A DNA stretch of 40,337 bases from Chloroflexota bacterium (GTDB taxonomy: Bacteria > Chloroflexota > Anaerolineae > UBA4142), in assembly GCA_016215025.1 (NCBI GenBank), contig JACRMI010000001.1, positions 1-40,337 of the forward strand, read 5' to 3'. Below are positions 1 through 6,671 of this stretch, in pieces. The first letter of the stretch is position 1. Each line of letters begins with the position of its first letter. The notes under the pieces are model-generated. The model was not told the origin of the DNA, did not search any database, and was given only the letters and a program-made list of their open reading frames with translations. The translations under genes and the position numbers were made by a program.

Positions 1-45
1 CCCGATTCGTTTAAACCAAGTATCATAGAGTCGGTTGATCGACAT
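1..45 (-). CDS. IS transposase, N-terminal 15 codons (runs off the left edge)
   Basis: Reading leftwards from an ATG at 45, the frame gives MSINRLYDTWFKRIG and is open to the window edge. A GGAGG Shine-Dalgarno lies at 56-52, six bases before the ATG, and a plausible promoter sits just upstream. From memory, this N-terminus resembles DDE transposases of IS4-like elements common in Chloroflexota, which begin with an M-S-I-N-R-L-Y-D-x-W motif. If so, the element end should lie between about 110 and 150, which would explain why the next rightward reading frame has no start codon. Only 15 residues are visible, so the family call is tentative. Confidence 0.5.
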   Translation of the reverse strand, partial: MSINRLYDTWFKRIG

Positions 46-79
46 TGGGAACCTCCGTCAAGTAGTTTGGGCAAAACCT

Positions 80-107
80 ATCTTAACAGAGGAACAGTGT
101 CGGTCAA
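80..107 (-). promoter_or_regulatory. Promoter for the leftward transposase
   Basis: On the minus strand TTGACC (107-102) and TAAGAT (85-80) are separated by 16 bases, and transcription would start about 30 bases before the GGAGG/ATG of the transposase. This is a motif match only. Confidence 0.4.
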
Positions 108-135
108 CTATCGTTTTTGTAAAACTGTCAGGTAG

Positions 136-681
136 CTAGATAAGATTATAAACAAATATGGCATCTGGCGAGTAACCTTTTTCTTCGCTGGCTATGCTGC
201 CGCAGGGGAACAGCAAGGGAATTGTAGTTCAGGCACCACTGCCTGCGACGATATTTTTACAAGTGTAATACTTGCTGCCGTAAATCAATACTACTGCAAC
301 AAGAACGGAGGGTGTGAAGTACCTGGCTCAAAAGACCGGGCTTTCTACACATTTGGTAATCACAGATACACATCAATTCTTGATGTACTGCTTGGTGGTT
401 GCGCGGATGGCACTTGTGACAACTTTCAAGGCTTGAACCGTTTTATCCCAGGCTCTGGGAATTTCAATCAAGATTTCGCAAATAGCCCAATAACGGCTAG
501 TGGGGTCGACCTAGGTTTCAGGTCTGCAGTAAGAGCGATATATGGGCATAGTGATCCGCTGCAAATCGATGGTAGACCTAGTTTTAGGAATATCGGTACC
601 ACTTGCACCCTTACAAACTGTATCGGTTTCTCAGGCGTAATACATACAACCTGGTTTTGGGGTCCTGGGTTTTTACGCTGA
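136..681 (+). pseudogene. 5'-truncated Cys-rich protein fragment
   Basis: One frame is open from just after an in-frame TAG at 133-135 to the stop at 679-681, about 181 codons, with no ATG or GTG near its beginning. The first possible internal start is a TTG at 433. The translation has a hydrophobic stretch near its start (VTFFFAGYAAAG) and several closely spaced Cys pairs (CSSGTTAC, CNKNGGC, CADGTC, CTLTNC), which suggests a secreted, disulfide-bonded or cell-surface polypeptide. I do not recognise a family. The missing start next to an IS transposase suggests that the IS cut off its 5' part. An RHS-associated C-terminal segment is an alternative, since an RHS remnant lies 4 kb away. Confidence 0.4.
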
Positions 682-714
682 CAAGTTCGGACGCAAGTGA
701 AAATATGGGGTTCA

Positions 715-1845
715 ATGATGAAATTGCAAATTGCATGTTGCCTCTTGGTTTCGAGCGTTCTGATCGCATCCTGTCGCGGAACGAGTTCTTCGGCAAAGAT
801 TTGGTATATTAATCGCTTGGGCACTTATCTTCCGAATATCACAGTGCCCATTGGCCAGATAATCACACTGGAGTGCGAGACCAGTCAAGATCAAGTGATT
901 GTTCAGTCGCCTCCCGCTCACTTTCTTGAGGATGGAAAATTTTCTCCTGATGGTTCGTACATCGTTTACACTAGTGATGATGATGATTCACGCATTCATC
1001 TTTGGCTTGCGAAGCAAGATGGTTCGAATGTGAAAGAGATCGCACAAGCATCTGATTCAATCCGAACGGTCTGGTTGACCAACACGCAACTCCTCGTCCT
1101 AAAGATGAATAAGAAATACGCCACTTCGTGGTTGAACGATGGAGAAGCCGAATCATATGACATTCTGTCACAACAGACTCATCCTTTGGTGCTGAAGACT
1201 AACATTGGTTTATTTGGTAAGCCACTGGTAGCAGATAACCAGCCAGAAAAAGTGCCGTTACTAGATCAACCCCAGGTTGGTCTAGCCCATCTGAAAACTG
1301 AAGGTGATACAGTAGTTCAAGTTCCAGATCTTATCTTTGATCTGTCGAATTTTGCGGGTTTTTCAGAGCTTCGATTTCCCTCACTGACCGCTGACGGCAA
1401 GAACCTTGCCTTTGTTGGAAGACTTAACCTGCATACAGATCAGATTTTTCTAACCGCTGACAATGGTAGAACTGTGAACCGGTTAACAACCTTTGAGGAT
1501 AACTACGGCGGTGTTACGATTTTTGCTGCCGGAATCTCGCCGAATGGGAAATGGATCATCTTCAGCGCCAATTTGTATAAGCGATACCATCCCAACTTCC
1601 CTGAAGGAGTTACCACTGGTCTTCTCAATACCGAGAGCAAAACTGTGGAATTCCTAACCGTACAAGAAAGTCGTGGGAACTTCGCTTGGTCTCCGGACGG
1701 TCGCTATGCCGCAATTAGTCTAGTACCATTAGGTAAAGACCCTCAGACCACAAACGGCGAAATCCACCTCATCGATATTGCAAACAGACAGATTAAACAA
1801 CTCACTTCCGATGGCGGCATGAAAGAAGTTATTGGTTGGCGATAG
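715..1845 (+). CDS. Lipoprotein with TolB/WD40-like beta-propeller
   Basis: A 376-residue protein. The first ATG codons are at 715 and 718; an upstream GTG at 697 is in frame but would lengthen the N-terminus before the signal. The signal peptide MMKLQIACCLLVSSVLIASC ends in a lipobox (I-A-S-C), so the mature protein should be lipid-anchored at Cys20 on the outer face of the membrane. The body carries propeller-blade signatures: KFSPDGSYIVYTS, FPSLTADGKNLAFVG, GISPNGKWIIFSA and FAWSPDGRYAAIS, each a [SP]-x-[DN]-G turn followed by a beta strand. TolB/DPP-IV-type propellers like this often bind partners or peptides; the role here is unknown. The stop codon overlaps the 3' end of the convergent recombinase gene by 17 bases. 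Confidence 0.75.
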   Translation: MMKLQIACCLLVSSVLIASCRGTSSSAKIWYINRLGTYLPNITVPIGQIITLECETSQDQVIVQSPPAHFLEDGKFSPDGSYIVYTSDDDDSRIHLWLAKQDGSNVKEIAQASDSIRTVWLTNTQLLVLKMNKKYATSWLNDGEAESYDILSQQTHPLVLKTNIGLFGKPLVADNQPEKVPLLDQPQVGLAHLKTEGDTVVQVPDLIFDLSNFAGFSELRFPSLTADGKNLAFVGRLNLHTDQIFLTADNGRTVNRLTTFEDNYGGVTIFAAGISPNGKWIIFSANLYKRYHPNFPEGVTTGLLNTESKTVEFLTVQESRGNFAWSPDGRYAAISLVPLGKDPQTTNGEIHLIDIANRQIKQLTSDGGMKEVIGWR

Positions 1846-3400
1846 CTGGACTTGGAATCGAACTTCCCAGTTGCACGGGCATCAAGTTGGTAGTATGCCA
1901 AGGTAGAGATACAATTCTTGTGTGTAGGGTCTGAACGACTTGGATCTGTCGTTCATTCAGTGTGCTCTTCTGCAATTCTTCAACCAACGCAAGCAAGTCG
2001 TTAACATCAGGGTCGGAAACAGGCACAGCGTCTGCGACCGCTAGCCGATTTTCGATTTCAGTCATCGCACGATAGTAGTCATCCGCTACCGTCTTGTCGT
2101 GAGCACGCGCATAGATCATCGTCGAGTTCAGACGTTTGTGTCCCAGGAATTTCTGAATCGACGTGACGCGACAACCGGCGTTGAGAAGTTGCGTGGCGCA
2201 GGTATGGCGCAAGCGATGCGGATGCACTTTGACACCCACGCGCGCACCGGCTAACTTGAGTCGACTGCGAATCAAATCCTTATGCACCGGCTGATTGCGA
2301 TACAGGAACACGTGGCTGCTCGGTCCCAGGCCGCGTACCGCCAGATACTTTTTCATTGCTTGAACCGCCGTTTCCGTCAAGAAGACCGTGCGATCCTTCA
2401 TCCCTTTGCCTTGGCGCACCGTCAGCTTGCGGTTTTCCAGATCGAGGTCTTCGAGTTGCAAATCCTCAACTTCACCGAGACGCAAACCGCCTTGCCACAA
2501 CAGATAGAATGCCGCGCGGTCTAGCAACGCATCGCGCTTTTGCGTGGGATAATGGGCTTGCATGATGCGCTGTTCAAAATCATCACGCAATTGGCGCACC
2601 TGCTCATCGGTCAGGAACTTGGGCAAGCGATCCGGTTGTTTAAGACTGGGTACGCGCAAGAGGGCTTGGGGAATCGCCTGATCGTTGTCTTGCAGAAAGA
2701 GCAAGAACGCATGGAAATTGCGCAAGTCGCCATTAATCGTGCTCACCGCATAACCGGCCCGTAATTGGTGATCGACATAGTCCATGAGGTGCTGTCGTTT
2801 GAGGTTCTGGATGGCGGTGATCGTATAATGGTCCAATAACCAGCGCCACAGGCGGACATGTCCGAGCCAGAAGCGACGAGTTTGTTCGTTGACGCGTGCG
2901 AGGCGCCAATGGCTTTGCATCACCTGTTGGTAGCGTTCCAATTCGCGACAGAGCCAAGCCGGCAATCCTTGTTGGTACCGTTTGACACTGTTGATGCAGT
3001 TCGGCGTTGGGATGACGCCGCGCTCTTGGCTGAGGAACAGGCGAAACTTGGCGAGGGCATTGCGACACATCTTCAGCCATTGGGCGCTCACTTGCTTGGC
3101 TTTCACGTAGTCGAGTGCGCGTTCCAAGTCCAAATCCAAATCCAGTTGAGCATGTGGCTTGAGATGGAGACCCAAGACATGTCCCGCCATGGGCACATAG
3201 ATAAAATCGACGGTGGATGGACTGGTGCCGCTGGACAACAACCACGCGTGATAGCGTTCCAGCAAACGCACATTTTCCGCTGGCCATGCCGAGGTCGGTT
3301 GTGGATGGGGTGCATCGGGCGGCAAGCGATCATCGCGCGCATAGTGGCGGGCTTGGTCATAGCGTTCGGCGACGGTGGTCGCTTTATGCAAGGGACTCAT
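1829..3400 (-). CDS. Tyrosine recombinase/integrase, long (523 aa)
   Basis: A site-specific recombinase that would cut and rejoin DNA through a 3'-phosphotyrosine intermediate. The catalytic set is visible: Arg in GGLRLGE (about residue 307), Lys in GKGMKDR, HPHRLRH (about 394-398), LGHKRLNS and Tyr in MIYARAHD (about 430). A helical core-binding (SAM-like) domain lies before it. The N-terminal part is longer than in XerC/XerD (about 300 aa), as in TnpA/TnpB-type recombinases of Tn554-like elements. The ATG at 3400 overlaps the stop of the upstream recombinase gene as ATGA, so the two are probably co-translated. A TTG at 3406 is a less likely start. The gene converges on the lipoprotein gene with a 17-base 3' overlap. 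Confidence 0.88.
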   Translation of the reverse strand: MSPLHKATTVAERYDQARHYARDDRLPPDAPHPQPTSAWPAENVRLLERYHAWLLSSGTSPSTVDFIYVPMAGHVLGLHLKPHAQLDLDLDLERALDYVKAKQVSAQWLKMCRNALAKFRLFLSQERGVIPTPNCINSVKRYQQGLPAWLCRELERYQQVMQSHWRLARVNEQTRRFWLGHVRLWRWLLDHYTITAIQNLKRQHLMDYVDHQLRAGYAVSTINGDLRNFHAFLLFLQDNDQAIPQALLRVPSLKQPDRLPKFLTDEQVRQLRDDFEQRIMQAHYPTQKRDALLDRAAFYLLWQGGLRLGEVEDLQLEDLDLENRKLTVRQGKGMKDRTVFLTETAVQAMKKYLAVRGLGPSSHVFLYRNQPVHKDLIRSRLKLAGARVGVKVHPHRLRHTCATQLLNAGCRVTSIQKFLGHKRLNSTMIYARAHDKTVADDYYRAMTEIENRLAVADAVPVSDPDVNDLLALVEELQKSTLNERQIQVVQTLHTRIVSLPWHTTNLMPVQLGSSIPSPAIANQ

Positions 3401-4257
3401 TTCCAACCCTCCAGCTTGTCACACGCGGCGTAGTAGTCGGCGCGCACTTGATGGTCATTCGCCGCCACGTAACCTTGAGTCGTTTCCAACCAACGATGCC
3501 CCAGGAGTTGCTGAATGCTTGTCACCGGCACATCCGCGCGCAACAGATCGTTGGCGAAGGAATGACGCAATTGATGGGCGGTGAGAATCACATGAGCTTG
3601 AGTACGATAGCGCATCAGTCGCTTATGAATCGCGGTGGTGGACATGCCATCGCCTTGATAACTCAGGAAGACAAAATCGGAAGCGACCTTCGGACGACTT
3701 GCTAGATGCGCGCGCAAAACCCGTTCGGCTTGCGGCGAGAGAAAGACGGCACGCTCTTTGGACCCTTTGCCATTGACGACCAACCGTGGCGGCTTTTCTT
3801 CCAAGAACAGAGCGGTTAATTTCAATTCCGCGACTTCAGAGATGCGGAGCCCACAGCGTAACATGAGCACAAACATCGCGCGGTCGCGTGGGTCTTGGAT
3901 CCCGGCAAAGAATTTTTTCAAATCGAGGTCAGGCACAGGACGCGGCAAGCGTTGCGGTTCTTTGAGCCCATGCCGATGCGGCAATACGGGGCAGACTAAT
4001 CCTGGATCGTCATCGGCGAGAAACGCATAGAAAGACAGGATCGCCGCGAGACGGCGATTAATCGTGGATGGTTTGAAACCGCGGGCGGCTTGTTGCGCGA
4101 CAAAGCGATCAACGTCGTGATGGGTAATGGCGCTTGGCAAACTGTCTCCGACCGTATTCACGAATTGTTTGAGGTCGTAGGCATAATCGCGCCACGTGCG
4201 CGCGTGTGGGTTGCGCCGATGGACCCATTTGACAAATGTTTCAATTTCGGCGAGCAT
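3397..4257 (-). CDS. Tyrosine recombinase/integrase, XerC/D-sized (286 aa)
   Basis: The first gene of a two-recombinase pair. Its length matches XerC/XerD. An N-terminal SAM-like DNA-binding domain (WVHRRNPHARTWRDYAYDL) precedes the catalytic residues: Arg in RCGLRISE (about 138), Lys in GKGSKER, HQLRH (about 229-233), LGHRWLET and Tyr in TTQGYV (about 264). I chose the ATG at 4257 because AGGAGG lies directly upstream; a longer frame to 4335 would read through the inverted repeat. Tandem tyrosine recombinases are typical of Tn554-like and recombinase-pair mobile elements, but no third gene or element ends were identified. The mRNA leader contains a hairpin that could hide the ribosome binding site. 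Confidence 0.88.
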   Translation of the reverse strand: MLAEIETFVKWVHRRNPHARTWRDYAYDLKQFVNTVGDSLPSAITHHDVDRFVAQQAARGFKPSTINRRLAAILSFYAFLADDDPGLVCPVLPHRHGLKEPQRLPRPVPDLDLKKFFAGIQDPRDRAMFVLMLRCGLRISEVAELKLTALFLEEKPPRLVVNGKGSKERAVFLSPQAERVLRAHLASRPKVASDFVFLSYQGDGMSTTAIHKRLMRYRTQAHVILTAHQLRHSFANDLLRADVPVTSIQQLLGHRWLETTQGYVAANDHQVRADYYAACDKLEGWK

Positions 4258-4264
4258 AAAAACA

Positions 4265-4320
4265 CCTCCTGGGAGTGAGAATGAGTTGGAGTCGAGTCCT
4301 CTCATTCTACTCGCAGGAGG
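4265..4320. repeat. Imperfect inverted repeat over the recombinase ribosome binding site
   Basis: The left arm 4265-4285 starts CCTCCTGGGAG and the right arm 4301-4320 ends CTCGCAGGAGG. They match over 20 bases with one mismatch and one extra base, around a 15-base loop. In the minus-strand mRNA the arm CCTCCTG pairs with CAGGAGG, which is the Shine-Dalgarno of the recombinase starting at 4257. The structure also sits at the junction between the recombinase pair and the RHS remnant, so it could instead be an attachment site or element end. Confidence 0.6.
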
Positions 4321-5582
4321 CACAGGTGCGCTCACAGGGAGTGGAACTGGTTAAGATAAGTGTTCGTAACAGATACAGTTATGTTCGCAACAATCCTGTA
4401 CGCTATACAGACCCAAGTGGACACTGTCCATTCTGCATCACAGCATTAATCGGTGCGGTTGGAGGTGCTGTAGTTGGCACTGTGATGGCGGCTGCTCCAC
4501 AGATGATTCAGAACATTCAATCCGGTCAACCGTTGACAGCTAATTTGGATGCGGGAAAGATTGCTGAAGCTGCTGTTGTTGGCGCTGTAGGCGGTCTTGT
4601 GGCTGGCGCAACCTTTGGAGTTGGGGCGGCTGTAATGGGGACTGGGTTTGGAGCAACAGTAGCCACAGGCGCACTTGCTGGGGCTTTATCCGGACAAGCA
4701 GAAATCGCCACCCAAAATGTGCTAGCTGGCAATGACATTACCACCGGACTTGGCAATCCCGCTGACATTGCGATAGGTGCAGCAGTAGGAGGAGGTGGTG
4801 CCGCAGTAGGATATGGGCTGGGCAAAGTAATTGGTGGGATGCTAGATGATGTTCCGTGTAGTTTCAGCGCCGATACTGTCGTTGCCACTGCGTCTGGTGG
4901 AAAGAGCATCGCTTCCCTCAAGGTTGGAGACCTGGTCTTTGCATACGATGAACTATTAAAAACCACGGCCGCCTATACGGTCACTGCGGTATTGGTTCAT
5001 CAAGACCCAGTCATTGTATCCTTAGGTATTGACAACGATCTGATCACGACCACGCCCGAACATCCCTTCTTCACCCAGGAACATGGTTGGTTGCCAACAG
5101 GTGCGCTTACGATTGGCACGCACATTCGCAAAGCCAATGGCGACTTTGGCACGGTGCGATTCCTTAAGGTTGTGCGACAGACACAACAAATGTACAATCT
5201 CACTGTCGCACAGGCGCACACGTTCTTTGTGGGCAATCAGCAATGGTTGGTTCATAATACTTGCCCGATAGGCGGTCGATTCAAGGATATTGCTGCTGAT
5301 GGTGGCGAAAGACACCATATGCCTGCCAAGTCAGTTAGCCCTTTGGACCCTCAAGATGGTCCAGCTATCCGTATGGAGAGATTAGACCACTATCAAACTG
5401 CAAGTTGGAGTAATAGTAAAGCAGCACAAGCATATCGCGCAAAGCAAGCACAGTTGATTGGGGCAGGCAAAATGGATGATGCAATCTTAATGGACATCGA
5501 AGATGTCCGTAGCAAATTCGGCAGTAAATATGATGAAGCAATTCTGCAGATGATTGATAGTCTAGGTCCCGATATTTACTGA
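4281..5582 (+). CDS. Orphan RHS C-terminus: RHS core, Hint domain, HNH-like toxin
   Basis: This 433-residue reading frame lacks the long YD-repeat barrel of a full RHS protein. Domains in order: a new N-terminal leader; an RHS core remnant ending NPVRYTDPSGH (about residues 30-48); a Gly/Ala-rich hydrophobic region (about 52-188); and a Hint (intein/hedgehog-type) autoprocessing domain from Cys193 (CSFSADTVV) through TTTPEHPFF to LVHN at 326. The last 107 residues form a toxin tip containing GERHHMPA and a second conserved-looking segment (GPAIRMERLDHYQT). The double-His motif suggests the HNH/Endonuclease VII class of polymorphic toxins; that assignment is from memory. The ATG at 4281 lies inside the inverted repeat next to the recombinases, so the start may have been created by the rearrangement. 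It may therefore be a silent cassette rather than an expressed gene. Confidence 0.75.
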   Translation: MSWSRVLSFYSQEAQVRSQGVELVKISVRNRYSYVRNNPVRYTDPSGHCPFCITALIGAVGGAVVGTVMAAAPQMIQNIQSGQPLTANLDAGKIAEAAVVGAVGGLVAGATFGVGAAVMGTGFGATVATGALAGALSGQAEIATQNVLAGNDITTGLGNPADIAIGAAVGGGGAAVGYGLGKVIGGMLDDVPCSFSADTVVATASGGKSIASLKVGDLVFAYDELLKTTAAYTVTAVLVHQDPVIVSLGIDNDLITTTPEHPFFTQEHGWLPTGALTIGTHIRKANGDFGTVRFLKVVRQTQQMYNLTVAQAHTFFVGNQQWLVHNTCPIGGRFKDIAADGGERHHMPAKSVSPLDPQDGPAIRMERLDHYQTASWSNSKAAQAYRAKQAQLIGAGKMDDAILMDIEDVRSKFGSKYDEAILQMIDSLGPDIY

Positions 5583-5596
5583 GGATGGAGGAGGAA

Positions 5597-6007
5597 ATGA
5601 GTAAATTGAAACTGATGCCCTATGAAGGCTTGGGGAATCTCCGCTTTAGTATGTCGAGAGACACTATCCGTTCAATGCTTGGCGACACATTCACAAGCTT
5701 CAAAAGAACCCAAGAAGATTTGTCGCCAATAGATTTTTATTACCAACTAGGCTTACAATTATCGTACGATGCCAACGAGAGGTTGGAGTTTATCGAAGCT
5801 ATTCCTCCTGAGTGCATACCGATCTATGACAACATAGAGCTTATGGGAGACTTGGAAGGCATCATCAAACGACTTACCGAAATCGGCTACAATTCGCGGT
5901 ATGACAAAGGAGGGTATTTTGTTGACGAGTTGGGTTTTGCTTTATATGCACCGATGGAGAAAATTGAGGCAGTCTCAATTTATCGGAGTGGCTATTATGA
6001 AACATAG
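5597..6007 (+). CDS. Probable immunity protein for the RHS toxin
   Basis: A 136-residue soluble, acidic protein with no signal peptide or membrane segment. The ATG at 5597 follows a GGAGGAGG Shine-Dalgarno; an in-frame ATG at 5585 would add four residues but overlaps that site. It starts 14 bases after the toxin stop on the same strand, the standard position of an immunity gene in polymorphic toxin loci. The sequence (LMPYEGLGNLRFSMSRDTI) resembles small proteins with a G-x-G-x-x-x-F-x-M-S opening often found beside toxins, but I cannot name the family. The function is inferred from position. It would bind and neutralise the HNH-like tip in the cytoplasm. Confidence 0.55.
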   Translation: MSKLKLMPYEGLGNLRFSMSRDTIRSMLGDTFTSFKRTQEDLSPIDFYYQLGLQLSYDANERLEFIEAIPPECIPIYDNIELMGDLEGIIKRLTEIGYNSRYDKGGYFVDELGFALYAPMEKIEAVSIYRSGYYET

Positions 6008-6130
6008 ATTGATCGCAATCTACGATCCATAAGCTGCTATAGAAAAAGCGTTGTTTAGCTAGAGAGGCGAGATTCCCAAAGGGTAGACACTTCGTATTTT
6101 CATTTACGGAATCGTCAACACATTCTCTGG

Positions 6131-6368
6131 CGGACAATGTAACGGACTCCATCGGACGAACGGATAACGCAGCGCGACGCGCGAGTCCGCTTGTCCGATA
6201 GAGTCCGCTGTCCATCCGTTTTCATCCCCCATTTACAAATCCCCTCCGCCCGCAGAGGACAACGGACGTTATGGGATTGAACGGACAACCCAGATCGCAC
6301 ACGTCCGCTAAATCCCATCCAGTCCGTTGTAATCTCCTACCACCCATTTACAAATCCCTTCCCCGCGC
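6131..6368. repeat. Two tandem hairpin units rich in CGGAC/GTCCG
   Basis: CGGAC occurs at 6131, 6143, 6153, 6263 and 6282, and its complement GTCCG at 6185, 6193, 6203, 6303 and 6322. They form two blocks of imperfect inverted repeats with arms of roughly 24-28 bases (for example around 6141-6164 against 6184-6207, and 6260-6287 against 6303-6331). Each block is followed by a direct repeat CCCATTTACAAATCCC (near 6229 and 6344). The whole is a tandem duplication of a unit of about 115 bases. The second direct repeat supplies the -35 of the promoter. Confidence 0.6.
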
Positions 6369-6375
6369 ATATAAT
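6347..6375 (+). promoter_or_regulatory. Promoter for the cyclase/TPR operon
   Basis: TTTACA at 6347-6352 and TATAAT at 6370-6375 are separated by 17 bases, close to the housekeeping consensus. The TTTACA belongs to a repeat whose other copy, near 6231, has no matching -10. Confidence 0.6.
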
Positions 6376-6554
6376 GCCTCACAATAACCGTACGGTGCGG
6401 TGACGCTGCCGCACCACCGATTCAAACGAGAGTGTAGATTGCTCTCGGCTTTTCCATTTCCAACATCAAACTGAACAAGAATTGAGCACCTTTCGGTCTG
6501 GATAACGCGTCTCCTCTCTGTTAACATTGCAGGCGAAGACTCGGAAAATAATTT

Positions 6555-6636
6555 AGCCACTGAACCACACAGAAGAACACAGAAGAAAAACCAGATTATT
6601 TTCTGTGTTCTTCTGTGTGACGCGAAGCGTGTGGCT
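6555..6636. repeat. Palindromic intergenic repeat
   Basis: CACACAGAAGAACACAGAA at 6566-6584 is the exact reverse complement of 6601-6619. It is flanked by AGCCAC (6555) and GTGGCT (6631). It belongs to the same style as the repeat at 36004-36063 (CACAGAG-type arms) and looks like a miniature dispersed palindrome. It lies in the leader of the cyclase gene, so its RNA would form a long hairpin. Confidence 0.65.
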
Positions 6637-6671
6637 AATAACGAACTTGTCTGCGAGTGGAGGGATGGAAA

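Larger units (their letters stand above)
6008..6671. other. Gene-free upstream region of the cyclase/TPR operon
   Basis: No credible gene is seen. The region holds two tandem hairpin units (6131-6368), a strong promoter (6347-6375) and a palindromic repeat (6555-6636). The mRNA leader from the promoter would be about 290 bases long. Confidence 0.6.

Noticed and set aside
2733..3433. Long open frames on both strands within the recombinase genes
   Set aside because: The minus-strand recombinase frame has full catalytic motifs; the others have no family features and overlap it completely.
5874..6318. Small minus-strand open frames after the immunity gene
   Set aside because: They overlap inverted repeats, lack ribosome binding sites and show no protein-like composition.
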